The notes beneath the pieces are model-generated. The model saw nothing but the letters and a program-made list of their open reading frames with translations. It did no database searches and was not told where the DNA came from. This document shows, piece after piece, positions 37,475-45,212 of a stretch of 64,000 bases of DNA (positions are counted from its first letter, which is position 1; each line of letters begins with the position of its first letter). Origin of the DNA: Bacteroidales bacterium (GTDB lineage: Bacteria > Bacteroidota > Bacteroidia > Bacteroidales > Bacteroidaceae); assembly GCA_015060865.1 (NCBI GenBank), contig SUXS01000004.1, positions 62,001 through 126,000 on the forward strand, in the 5' to 3' direction. A program made the translations under genes and the position numbers.

Positions 37475-37520
37475 TTGTTCTTTCTTCGTACATTTGCGAT
37501 GAATTTCAACTATATGAGAT

Positions 37521-38699
37521 ATGGAAAACTTATTTGCGACATCACGTGAACTGATCAGCAGAGTAGATACAAGTTATGTCCGTGATAAACATCAGGAGAT
37601 AGACTGGAGCAGTCGTTTGATAGCTATCTTGGGGGCTCGTGGTACGGGCAAGACTACGATGATGCTCCAACACATCCGTTTGTACGACAATACACCGCAA
37701 ACTTTGTATGTGACGGCCGATGATTTCTATTTCACCACACATCGGCTCGAAGAGCTTGCCCATCAGTTTATGTTGCAAGGGGGCAAACATCTTTATATTG
37801 ATGAAATTCACAAATACAAAGGTTGGTCCACGGAGATAAAGAACATATACGACAAGATGCCCGACCTGCATGTGGTATATAGTGGCTCCTCTATTTTGGA
37901 TTTGGAAAAGGGAGGAGCTGACCTCAGCCGTCGAAAACTGGAATATGTGCTTCCGGGATTAAGCTTCCGCGAATATCTCAACATCTCGCAGGGCTGGAAC
38001 CTCCCTCGCTACACCTTAGAGGAGATAGTAGCAGGCAAGGTCGATTTTCCTTATACTCAAGAACGGCCATTACCCTTGTTTGCCCAGTATCTGCGCGAAG
38101 GGTACTATCCCTTTTTCCGTGAGGGCAACTATTCCATGCGTCTGAATGGTGTCATCAAGCAGATCGTAGAAGATGACATCCCAAAGTTTGCAGAGATAGA
38201 GGTGGCGTCGGCCCAGAAGCTCAAGAAACTCCTCTATGTGTTGGCGCAAAGCGTCCCCTTCAAACCTAACTACTCTAAGCTGGAGCGCGACCTGGATATA
38301 TCAAGAAACACTTTGCCCCAATATATGCTCTACCTTGAGAAGGCAGGTCTTATAGGTGTGCTCCGCGAGAAGGCCTCAGGCGTGAAGTTGCTGGAAAAGA
38401 TAGAAAAGATCTACTTGAACAATCCCAATGAAGCGTATGTGCTATCAGAAAAGACTCCCGATATCGGTACTATCCGTGAGACTATCTTCTTTGCTTGGAT
38501 GCGTGTCAACCACTTTATCTCTTCGTCTCCAGTCTCCGATTTTGAAGTCGACGGACTGACTTTCGAGGTTGGCGGTAAGAACAAAGGCAAAAAACAATTA
38601 GCCAATCTACCTGTCGACAAGAGTTTCGTCGTTAAGGACGATGTGGAATATGCGTATCAGAACTCCATCCCTTTGTGGATGTTTGGTTTTGTGTATTGA
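37521..38699 (+). CDS. AAA ATPase with DUF4143 domain
   Basis: ATP-binding protein of 392 residues of the AAA_14/DUF4143 type, a very common but uncharacterised group, often horizontally acquired. Walker A is GARGTGKT (about 38-45), Walker B is LYIDEIHKY, and a sensor-like VYSGSSILDL follows. The C-terminal half holds the DUF4143 part, with a helix-turn-helix-like stretch (LERDLDISRNTLPQYMLYLEKAGLI) and a nuclease-like FEVGGKNKGKKQ block. Its own promoter carries palindromic elements. Confidence 0.85.
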   Translation: MENLFATSRELISRVDTSYVRDKHQEIDWSSRLIAILGARGTGKTTMMLQHIRLYDNTPQTLYVTADDFYFTTHRLEELAHQFMLQGGKHLYIDEIHKYKGWSTEIKNIYDKMPDLHVVYSGSSILDLEKGGADLSRRKLEYVLPGLSFREYLNISQGWNLPRYTLEEIVAGKVDFPYTQERPLPLFAQYLREGYYPFFREGNYSMRLNGVIKQIVEDDIPKFAEIEVASAQKLKKLLYVLAQSVPFKPNYSKLERDLDISRNTLPQYMLYLEKAGLIGVLREKASGVKLLEKIEKIYLNNPNEAYVLSEKTPDIGTIRETIFFAWMRVNHFISSSPVSDFEVDGLTFEVGGKNKGKKQLANLPVDKSFVVKDDVEYAYQNSIPLWMFGFVY

Positions 38700-38725
38700 G
38701 TTGTTTTATATCACACTCAAGGATA

Positions 38726-38804
38726 CATTTCATACACCAACCCCACCATTTCATACAGCCAAGCAGGAATTGCTTGGCTGTATTATTTTGTTGCAGTACC
38801 TTTG
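38726..38804 (+). promoter_or_regulatory. LytTR-type site and promoter of the M23 peptidase
   Basis: CATTTCATAC at 38726-38735 and again at 38747-38756 (21-bp period), TTG at 38774-38776 after 17 bp, and TACCTTTG at 38797-38804 after 20 bp. Confidence 0.78.
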
Positions 38805-38826
38805 TGTAGAAAATAACGCGAACAAC

Positions 38827-39339
38827 ATGAAACGAATCCTATCACGCATACTCTTGGCCCTCGCGGCCATCGTAGTCCTCGGGATGCTCATCCCGCAAAA
38901 CCTGAAGATGCCCGTCGTGGGAGCCGACACCAACAGTTACAACCACGAGACCTTCTGGTACGAAGGCTGGGGCAGCTCCATCGTGCACAAGGGCATCGAC
39001 GTTTTTGCCCGTCGAGGCACGCGGGTCAACTCCGCAACCATAGGCATCGTGTTATGCACGGCCGAATATGGCAAGGGCGGCAAGTTTGTCCTCGTGCTTG
39101 GCCCCAAATGGCGGCTCCACTACTATGCCCACCTCGATGAGGTCACCACCAAGCCCCTCGCCCTCGTAGGGCATGGCACGCAAATAGGCACCGTGGGTAA
39201 CTCAGGCAATGCCGCCACTACCCCAGCCCATCTACACTATGGCATAGGCACCCTCATCCCCTATCCCTGGCGCATCGACGATGCTCCGCTGGGACACCAA
39301 AAAGCGTTTTATCTGAATCCGATAGATTATTTGAAGTGA
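38827..39339 (+). CDS. Exported M23 family metallopeptidase
   Basis: LytM-type peptidase of about 170 residues with an N-terminal signal anchor (about 5-24). The zinc site is complete: HxxxD in HKGIDVF and HLH in PAHLHYGIG, with a further histidine in HYYAHLDE. Such enzymes cut peptidoglycan cross-bridges or act as exported proteases. The ATG at 38827 follows a full promoter 23 bp upstream. The LytTR-type direct repeats before it put it in the same regulon as the kinase locus. Confidence 0.9.
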   Translation: MKRILSRILLALAAIVVLGMLIPQNLKMPVVGADTNSYNHETFWYEGWGSSIVHKGIDVFARRGTRVNSATIGIVLCTAEYGKGGKFVLVLGPKWRLHYYAHLDEVTTKPLALVGHGTQIGTVGNSGNAATTPAHLHYGIGTLIPYPWRIDDAPLGHQKAFYLNPIDYLK

Positions 39340-39353
39340 GTAACTGTTGTTTA

Positions 39354-39537
39354 GAAGCTGTTTGAATTTTATTTATAGTTTAGTTGGGAAGACTTTTTGA
39401 GTAGATTTGTACTCTTGGTTCGCAGCAAATAGTGGTCTATTTGCAAGAACCGAGAGGGCAAAGATGCCAAAAAGGACCCCAAATAAACAGAAAAGTATCT
39501 CCTTAAACTTATTAACGGTAAAATCCAAACAGCTTCT
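39354..39537 (+). mobile_element. MITE copy 1 (about 184 bp)
   Basis: The terminal inverted repeats start AGAAGCTGTTTGAATTTTA and end TAAAATCCAAACAGCTTCT, probably with a TTA target duplication. It has no coding capacity. A homologous copy lies inverted at 42544-42728; an identical 29-bp core is at 39422-39450 here. It is the left edge of the inverted repeat around the VirE-HU genes. Confidence 0.78.
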
Positions 39538-39637
39538 TAAGGCTTAGAGTTTAGAGGACAGCATATAGCTGTACGATGACGTTAATCGTTCAACGTTTCC
39601 CCTTTTCTGTCGTAGGTATCGGCAAGAGAAAAGCAGG

Positions 39638-39775
39638 GCTTTTCAACGATAACGAAAACGTTAACGATGACAAATTGATGTTTAACCATTTTAGGTTCAG
39701 GTATCGGTTTTCGCGTGTAACATATTGTATATATGCAATATATCGACCGACACCCCCGTTGCGGGGTGTCGGTCG
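39638..39775. repeat. Left inner inverted repeat of the VirE-HU unit, with hairpin
   Basis: 39638-39676 matches 42458-42496 in inverted orientation at 37 of 39 positions. A strong hairpin (CGACCGACACC, 39744-39754, with GGTGTCGGTCG, 39765-39775) has its partner at 42359-42390. Confidence 0.75.
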
Positions 39776-39801
39776 CCTCACTAAACTCTAAACACTAAAC
39801 T

Positions 39802-41238
39802 CTAAACCATCATCACTCTATACACTCTGCGATGCCTATGCTCCACCCGCTCGAAGCCCCATTCGCGGAGCAGCGCACCGAAGTTCCGCTCGCATACCCC
39901 ACGCATGAGGCGTGGGTTGCGCTGACGAAGATACTCATAGATATCTGCGGCCGACATCAGCTGCGGTGTCTCCCCCTTGCGAGGCAGACGGAAGTGCTTG
40001 CGGCAATGCTCCTCCACGGGCGGGATGTGGCGGTAGGGACGGTTGCGCAGATCGATGTCCACGACCTCCTCGGCGGTGAAGTGATGGCGCTCGCCACGGT
40101 TCAACAGGTACATGCATTGCGCATAGAGCTGTTCGTACTCGATGGGCGTGTCCACATCGATCATCTCCGTCAGCTCCACGCAGAGGAAGCGGCGGCTGCC
40201 CGTGGTGTCGGTGAGCAGGTAGGGCGTGTTGCTGGTGCCGATGAACGAGGCTATGCGCGGCAGCGTGGTGACATTGCGGGCGTATGCCTTGCGCATGCGC
40301 AGCGAGGGCATCTGCATCAGGTTCTTCAGCGTGCTCTGCTTGCGTGCCGAGTAGCGGTCATACTCGTCGAGGTTGATGAGCAGGCAGTCCGTCAGGCGTC
40401 GCTCACACTGGCTCTCGGCCGTGAGGTTGAAGTTGTCCGTGTAGAACATCCTCAGCTCGGGCGGCAGCAGCAGTCGGCAGAAGGTGCTCTTGTGCCATCC
40501 CTGCTGCTCGCTGATGAGGATGGGCGCCACGCTGTTCGCATACAGCGCATCGTCCTTGCCCTGCGCCTGTGCCACGAGGGCCAGCAGCCAGCGACTGAGG
40601 TAGCCCACCATCACCTCATCCTGCGTGAGGCGACGCATGAGGGGGCCTATGCGATCCACGCCATCCCACTCGGGCAACGAGCAGAAGAAGTGCTTCACCG
40701 GGTGATAGTCCTCGATGTGCATCGACTCTATGGCCGTGCGCAGCCCGTCGATCTTCCAGAACTCCATCCCTTCCTTCTGCAAGTCCGTCAGCCAGGTGCG
40801 GTACACACGCTGCGTGACAGGTCGGTACTCACCCTGCGCCTCATCGCGACGACGATACTCCGTCTGCTCCGTCAGCACATTGTACCTTAATTCATAGTCT
40901 CGGCGGACAAACTGCTCCAGATCGGGCAGCGAAGGACGCTTGGACGAGTTGACAGATGAAAGATTAAAGTTGAAAGATTTCTCCTCATCGTCAATCGTTA
41001 ACCGTTCATCGTTAATCGTTAAACCTCCATCGTTCATCGTTAAACGTTCATCGTTCATCGTTAAACGTTCATCGTTAATCGTTAAACCCTCATCGTTCAT
41101 CGTTAAACCTTCATCGTTAATCGTTAAACGTTCACCGTTAATCGTTGCAAGCGAAGCTTGTTCGCCGACTCCGCCGCGCAACTCCTTGAGCTGCTTCTGT
41201 ACCTCACGGCGAAGATTTTTACCATTAAATTTTCTCAT
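39802..41238 (-). CDS. VirE-like P-loop protein (DUF3874 type)
   Basis: Virulence-associated-protein-E-like ATPase of 478 residues, a superfamily-3-helicase/primase-associated group common in Bacteroidota and phage-like elements. The core shows the SLPEWDGVDRI block, a degenerate Walker A in QQGWHKSTFCR, LINLDEYDRY as Walker B and RIASFIGTSNTPYLL with RRFLCVE. A C-terminal DNA-binding-like part follows. The N-terminal region has seven tandem heptads of INDERLT type. The ATG at 41238 is chosen because a full promoter ends just upstream, so the message would be nearly leaderless. Divergent to the HU-like gene. Confidence 0.82.
   Translation of the reverse strand: MRKFNGKNLRREVQKQLKELRGGVGEQASLATINGERLTINDEGLTMNDEGLTINDERLTMNDERLTMNDGGLTINDERLTIDDEEKSFNFNLSSVNSSKRPSLPDLEQFVRRDYELRYNVLTEQTEYRRRDEAQGEYRPVTQRVYRTWLTDLQKEGMEFWKIDGLRTAIESMHIEDYHPVKHFFCSLPEWDGVDRIGPLMRRLTQDEVMVGYLSRWLLALVAQAQGKDDALYANSVAPILISEQQGWHKSTFCRLLLPPELRMFYTDNFNLTAESQCERRLTDCLLINLDEYDRYSARKQSTLKNLMQMPSLRMRKAYARNVTTLPRIASFIGTSNTPYLLTDTTGSRRFLCVELTEMIDVDTPIEYEQLYAQCMYLLNRGERHHFTAEEVVDIDLRNRPYRHIPPVEEHCRKHFRLPRKGETPQLMSAADIYEYLRQRNPRLMRGVCERNFGALLREWGFERVEHRHRRVYRVMMV
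40996..41142. repeat. 21-bp tandem repeats inside the VirE-like gene
   Basis: Seven units of 21 bp built from CGTTAATCGTTAAAC and CGTTCAT words encode heptads such as INDERLT, MNDEGLT and MNDERLT. The same words recur in non-coding DNA nearby (39574-39600, 41550-41580). Confidence 0.85.
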
Positions 41239-41245
41239 AACACCG

Positions 41246-41276
41246 CAAAGATATAGCCTCCAGAAGCCCTCCACAA
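41246..41276 (-). promoter_or_regulatory. Promoter of the VirE-like gene
   Basis: On the minus strand TTG (41276-41274), a 20-bp spacer and TATCTTTG (41253-41246) form a full promoter 7 bp before the ATG at 41238. Confidence 0.7.
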
Positions 41277-41301
41277 TAAGATATTTTCTGTGGGTAAATG
41301 C

Positions 41302-41331
41302 TTGTTGGTTGACAAACTTTTCGTACCTTTG
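41302..41331 (+). promoter_or_regulatory. Promoter of the HU-like gene leader
   Basis: TTG (41302-41304), a 19-bp spacer and TACCTTTG (41324-41331): full consensus, about 305 bp upstream of the HU-like start. Confidence 0.7.
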
Positions 41332-41340
41332 TATCCAACA

Positions 41341-41440
41341 AAGTTATTGTCTGCCGCACGGCATACGCGCATATACCGTACTGCATCCACGCGTTCACCG
41401 CTCTGCTTACGCGCGTACACTGCCCAGCAGACAATAGCTT
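41341..41440 (+). ncRNA. 100-nt stem-loop at the start of the HU leader
   Basis: The arms AAGTTATTGTCTGC (41341-41354) and GCAGACAATAGCTT (41427-41440) pair with one mismatch and enclose a GC-rich interior with several GCGC/CGCG words. It begins about 10 bp after the -7 element, so it would form the 5' end of the transcript. A leader regulator or small RNA is possible; the rest of the ~195-nt leader holds CGTTAA/TGTTGAC simple repeats. Confidence 0.45.
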
Positions 41441-41635
41441 GAAAAGATTGTGTTATTTTGAAAAAAATAGGTCATTGACAAGAAAAGAAACGCCAAATTT
41501 GCTATTTCTGAAATGACAATTTGAGGCGAATGGTGAAAGGTGAGCGGTGCCGTTAATCGTTAACCGTTAATCATTAAAAGAACCGTTGTCTGTTGACTGT
41601 TGACCGTTGTCTGTTGACAAAAAAAATGATTGAAT

Positions 41636-42262
41636 ATGAAACAAGGAATCGCCACCAAGAAATCGGGCACCATTGCCTACCAACTGTACGAACGTAACGA
41701 CCTCACCGGCAAGTCCACCAAGAAGAACCCCACGATGGGCGTGAGCGTCGTGAGCAGCCGCGTGGTCACCACCAAGGAGATGGCCGACGACATCAACCAC
41801 GCCAGTTCGGTCACCCAGAGCGATGTGGCTGCCGTGCTGCAAGCCGTGGGGCAGCGCATTGCCGAGGCCCTGCTCGACGGCAACCGCATCGAGATAGACC
41901 ACGTGGGAACCTTCAGCCTCACCCTCACCTGCGGCAACAAGCGTAAGGAAGACTACATCACCTCGAAGGACATCAGCGTGAGCCGCATCTCCTTCGCCCC
42001 CTGTGCCGAGCTGTGGAAACAGATGCGCAGAGCCCAAATTGTAAGCGGAGGCCCCACAGGCAACAAGCACCTCTCCGACGCCACCATCGAGAAGCGCCTG
42101 GAAGAGTACTTCGCCACCCACGACAGCCTCAGCCGCTCCACCTTCGAGCGCATCTGCGAATGTAGCCGCCACACCGCCCTCACCATACTGAAGGAGCTGG
42201 TCAAAGCCGGCAAGCTCATCGCCATAGGCCCGAAGAACCAGAGGCAATATATTCCGAATTGA
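41636..42262 (+). CDS. HU-like DNA-binding protein fused to a winged helix
   Basis: Protein of 208 residues of the Bacteroidota-type HU family (HU domain fused to a wHTH). The HU-like part (about 1-125) has IAxKKSGTIAYQLYER at the start and VAAVLQAVGQRIAEALLDGNRIEIDHVGTFSLTL as the dimer-arm region. A linker and a winged helix (about 145-205, SRSTFERICECSRHTALTILKELVKAGKL) follow. Such genes usually stand next to VirE-like genes. The ATG at 41636 follows an unsuitable TTG two codons upstream. Confidence 0.85.
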   Translation: MKQGIATKKSGTIAYQLYERNDLTGKSTKKNPTMGVSVVSSRVVTTKEMADDINHASSVTQSDVAAVLQAVGQRIAEALLDGNRIEIDHVGTFSLTLTCGNKRKEDYITSKDISVSRISFAPCAELWKQMRRAQIVSGGPTGNKHLSDATIEKRLEEYFATHDSLSRSTFERICECSRHTALTILKELVKAGKLIAIGPKNQRQYIPN

Positions 42263-42358
42263 AAATTGAAAGTTGAAAATTGCGAGTGAGTGGACGGATA
42301 TTTATTTCCGTACCCGATGAGTGTGACGACTTCGGTAAAGTCAAAAATGAAAGAGGGG

Positions 42359-42496
42359 CGACCGACACCCCGCAACGGAGGTGTCGGTCGTCATACATCA
42401 CATATACAGCTTGTTATGGGTTAAAACCGACACCTACGCCTAAAACAGGAAAACACTAATTTGTCATCGTCAACGTTATCGTTATCGTTGAAAAGC
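42359..42496. repeat. Right inner inverted repeat of the VirE-HU unit, with hairpin
   Basis: The hairpin CGACCGACACC/GGTGTCGGTCG (42359-42369 and 42380-42390) and the 39-bp block 42458-42496 mirror 39638-39775. A GAAAATTGAAAGTTGAAAATTG simple-repeat stretch just after the HU stop (42261-42282) is also repeat DNA. Confidence 0.75.
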
Positions 42497-42543
42497 CACA
42501 GCTTTTCTCAACAGCCATCACCCGAAAAGCTGTAGGTTTACTA

Positions 42544-42728
42544 AGAATCTGTTTGGATTTTACCGCTAATAAGTTTTATGTTATACTTTTCAGTTTATTT
42601 GAGGCTCTTTTTACCATCTTTACACTCTTTGTTCTTGCAAATAGACCACTATTTGCTGCGACCAAACAGTGCAAATCTGCTCAAAAACACCTCTCAACTA
42701 AACTTGAAATAAAATCCAAACAGATTCT
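42544..42728 (-). mobile_element. MITE copy 2 (about 185 bp), inverted
   Basis: Terminal inverted repeats AGAATCTGTTTGGATTTTA and TAAAATCCAAACAGATTCT, probably with a TAA target duplication. It is homologous to copy 1 in opposite orientation; the identical 29-bp core is at 42631-42659. Confidence 0.8.
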
Positions 42729-42754
42729 AAAATAACACAAAAAAGCACGAGAAC

Positions 42755-42812
42755 ATATCAATTTATAGATATTTATTGTTATATTTGCACTGTAATATCA
42801 ATATATGGATAT
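42755..42812 (+). promoter_or_regulatory. hipBA promoter with two TATC-N8-GATA operators
   Basis: ATATC-N8-GATAT occurs at 42755-42772 and 42795-42812 with the -7 element TATATTTG (42780-42787) between them. The arrangement matches HipB operators (TATCC-N8-GGATA in E. coli) minus one outer base, so autorepression is very likely. Confidence 0.75.
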
Positions 42813-43139
42813 ATGATTGAAGATGTCTACACAACAAATCAAGACATAATCATGCTACTCAGCAGACGGCTGAAGGAGTATCGTCTTGCAGCGCGGATTA
42901 GCCAGAAAGAGATGGCCGAGAGGTCGGGAGTAGGCCTGACCACCATCTGTCATCTGGAACAAGGGGTAAACAAGAACATCACCCTCAACAATTTCATCTC
43001 ACTCCTCCGCGTAGTCGGTATGGAACAGCGTCTTGAAGACCTCTTGCCCGAACTCCCCATGCCCCCGATGGCATTGAAGCAAATAAACAAGTTTATCCCT
43101 AAAAGAGTAAGGAGAAACAGCGATGATACAGAATCTTGA
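42813..43139 (+). CDS. hipB: HipB-like XRE antitoxin
   Basis: Helix-turn-helix protein of 108 residues; the HTH (about 15-70) includes ISQKEMAERSGVGLTTICHLEQG. Position before hipA, a 17-bp overlap with it and two flanking operators identify it as the HipB antitoxin and autorepressor. The ATG at 42813 abuts the second operator; the ATG at 42852 (MLLSRRLKEY) is a possible alternative start. Confidence 0.88.
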   Translation: MIEDVYTTNQDIIMLLSRRLKEYRLAARISQKEMAERSGVGLTTICHLEQGVNKNITLNNFISLLRVVGMEQRLEDLLPELPMPPMALKQINKFIPKRVRRNSDDTES

Positions 43140-44400
43140 CGTGTTTTTGTGGGGACGCAAGGTAGGCACGCTCGTGACATACAAGGAACGCTATGCCGAG
43201 AAGATTTGCTTCTATTATGACAGCGACTTTCTGAATGCAGGATACGATATCGCTCCACTGCGAGCCTCCATCAACAGCCCCTCCGTAAGGAATGGTTTAC
43301 CGGTGTATGCCGATAGCGACAAACTGTTTGGCGGCCTACCTTCCTTCATAGCCGATTCGTTACCCGACCATTGGGGAAATCGGGTGTTCAATGAGTGGGC
43401 TAAGGCGCATGGCATCAGTACACGGAGCCTGTCGGCTCTCGACCGCTTGGCATATATCGGCCGTAGAGGTATGGGGGCCTTGGAGTTCCTTCCCCCAGCA
43501 GCAGAGGATCTGGAGCAACCGTTCAAGGTCGAGATTGCAGATCTCTACAGGCTTGCCCAATCTGCATTGACCGAGGCCAGGAACTTCAAAGCCGAGCTAC
43601 ACCCCGACCTGATGATAGAAAGCCTTTTCAAGGTGGGCACGTCAGCCGGAGGTCGAAGACCCAAAGCAATCATCAACATCAACTTGGAGACAAACGAATG
43701 TTACTCCGGACAAGTGGCAGCCCCAAAGCAGGGTTTCGTGCCGATGATTATCAAGTTTGACGAACATTCAAGCGTGCCCACCACACGCATTGAATATAGC
43801 TATTATCTGATGGCCAAGGAAGCAGGGTTGCAGATGATGCCTTCTTATCTCGTTGAGGGCGAAGAGGCAACCCATTTCATGACCGAGCGCTTTGACCGTC
43901 AAGGCGGCAAGAAGCTACATATACAGACTCTGGCCGCCATGAAGCCTACGGCAAACAGCTACGAAGAGCTGTTTAATGTGGCTTGCCGTCTTGGAGTGCT
44001 CCCCTCAGAGCTGAAACAGCTGTTCCTATCATTGACAATGAATGTACTGGGAGGTAATGTGGATGACCATAGCAAGAACTTCAGTTTCCTGATGGCCGAT
44101 GCTGGGGCTTGGCACATAGCCCCAGCATACGACTACACCTTTGCCGTAGACCTGTCGGCACCAGGCTATATGAACCGCCATAGCATGACCATCAACAATA
44201 AGAATGTCGATATTGAACGAAGCGACCTGCTTGAACTGGCCAAACACTACAACATCAAAGGGGCCGATGCGCTCATAGACAAATGCCTCGAGGCTGTAAG
44301 TAAATTTGAGTACTATGCAGACAAGGCAGGCATCGACGGTCAATGGACTCAGCAGATAAAAGAAGAGATCAGCTATCGGGTAACTGCACTGGATAAATAA
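43123..44400 (+). CDS. hipA: HipA-like serine/threonine kinase toxin
   Basis: HipA-family kinase of 425 residues, normal length. In E. coli HipA phosphorylates glutamyl-tRNA synthetase and induces persistence. The N-terminal subdomain (FGGLPSFIADSLPDHWG), the Gly-rich ATP loop GTSAGGRRPKA, the catalytic NVDDHSKNFS (D and N as in the kinase loop) and the metal-binding APAYDYT are intact, so an active toxin is expected. It lies directly outside the right MITE of the VirE-HU unit. Confidence 0.92.
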   Translation: MIQNLDVFLWGRKVGTLVTYKERYAEKICFYYDSDFLNAGYDIAPLRASINSPSVRNGLPVYADSDKLFGGLPSFIADSLPDHWGNRVFNEWAKAHGISTRSLSALDRLAYIGRRGMGALEFLPPAAEDLEQPFKVEIADLYRLAQSALTEARNFKAELHPDLMIESLFKVGTSAGGRRPKAIININLETNECYSGQVAAPKQGFVPMIIKFDEHSSVPTTRIEYSYYLMAKEAGLQMMPSYLVEGEEATHFMTERFDRQGGKKLHIQTLAAMKPTANSYEELFNVACRLGVLPSELKQLFLSLTMNVLGGNVDDHSKNFSFLMADAGAWHIAPAYDYTFAVDLSAPGYMNRHSMTINNKNVDIERSDLLELAKHYNIKGADALIDKCLEAVSKFEYYADKAGIDGQWTQQIKEEISYRVTALDK

Positions 44401-44493
44401 GACCATCCGCACCAAACTGTTCTTCAAATATAAGATTGACACCACTTGTCTCTCCTTAGAAGACATGTAATCCGTGCTCTATATTCATTATGT

Positions 44494-44529
44494 AATAACT
44501 CCCGACTTCTCGCGAGGTCGGGAGTTATT
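44494..44529. terminator. Perfect hairpin downstream of hipA
   Basis: 13-bp arms (AATAACTCCCGAC and its complement) with a 10-nt loop and no T run. The next ~170 bp hold short imperfect inverted repeats (GCGAG/CTCGC, CAACGTTAACG, ACACGCaaaGCGTGT at 44698-44712) but no gene. Confidence 0.65.
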
Positions 44530-44710
44530 GCATTCATCTATAAACGCTACACTCTAAACCCTCAAGGTTCGTGCCAGCGAGCGAGAGTCAAACTCGCTTG
44601 AACTTTTGCTGCGAGCGCAACCGAAGCTCAACAACGAAGTAGTTAACCCTCAACCTGCAGTTTGCTGCCCTGTTTTCGTCAACGTTAACGTTATCGTACA
44701 CGCAAAGCGT

Positions 44711-44790
44711 GTTTTCATACACCCAGAAAAGTATTTCATACAATTATCATTAAGACTTCTTGGCTTTTCATTTAAGATTTCTTAAATTTG
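44711..44790 (+). promoter_or_regulatory. LytTR-type site and promoter of the LytTR gene
   Basis: GTTTTCATAC (44711-44720) and TATTTCATAC (44732-44741), 21-bp period; TTG at 44760-44762 after 18 bp; TAAATTTG at 44783-44790 after 20 bp. This points to autoregulation. Confidence 0.75.
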
Positions 44791-44831
44791 CCATTCATTT
44801 CACACTAACACAGATTTTCATATATTAGAAC

Positions 44832-45203
44832 ATGGACACACTACTATTTAATACCAGAGACGAACTTATCCGAGTGAGTTTACGACATGTGGTCTATTTT
44901 GAAGCTGACGGCAACTATACACAGATTTTCTTCGAGAATGGACAGAAGGTTACCATCCTGTATAGCCTCGCCAAGTTGGAGACACTGCTCGACGAGAAGT
45001 TGCGCGGCAAGAAACAGCCCTTCATACGTATCGGCAAACGCTATATCATCAATAGCGCACGCGTTTTCCAAATAAACACTTTGAGACAGAGACTTGTGCT
45101 CACCAACTTTGACACGTCAAATGTGTTTGCCCTATCCGTATCGAAGGAAGCACTGAAGAGCTTGAAGGAACTATATACACAGAGCAATAAAATACAAGAA
45201 TAG
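44832..45203 (+). CDS. Stand-alone LytTR DNA-binding regulator
   Basis: Protein of 123 residues consisting almost only of a LytTR domain, the DNA-binding fold of AgrA, AlgR and YpdB. Recognisable blocks are the VVYFEADGNYTQIFF strand pair, SLAKLETLL helix and FIRIGKRYIINSARV. There is no receiver domain and no membrane segment, so its input must come through another protein, perhaps phosphorylation by the neighbouring kinases (inference). FHA and caspase genes follow with a 9-bp gap and a 4-bp overlap. Direct repeats of LytTR type lie upstream of this gene and of six other units in the window. Confidence 0.92.
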   Translation: MDTLLFNTRDELIRVSLRHVVYFEADGNYTQIFFENGQKVTILYSLAKLETLLDEKLRGKKQPFIRIGKRYIINSARVFQINTLRQRLVLTNFDTSNVFALSVSKEALKSLKELYTQSNKIQE

Positions 45204-45212
45204 CAAAACATT

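Noticed and set aside
39832-40890. Plus-strand open frame of 352 codons opposite the VirE-like gene
   Set aside because: It is the complement of a conserved VirE-like protein; the composition is that of an antisense frame.
40996-41142. Possible CRISPR array
   Set aside because: The 21-bp units are contiguous without unique spacers and are coding; they are a simple tandem repeat.
39354-42728. Composite transposon with its own transposase
   Set aside because: No transposase, integrase or recombinase frame is present between the inverted repeats; only non-autonomous elements are seen.
42553-42735. Small open frame of 60 codons in the right repeat
   Set aside because: It lies wholly inside the MITE copy, is not kept in the other copy and has no gene features.
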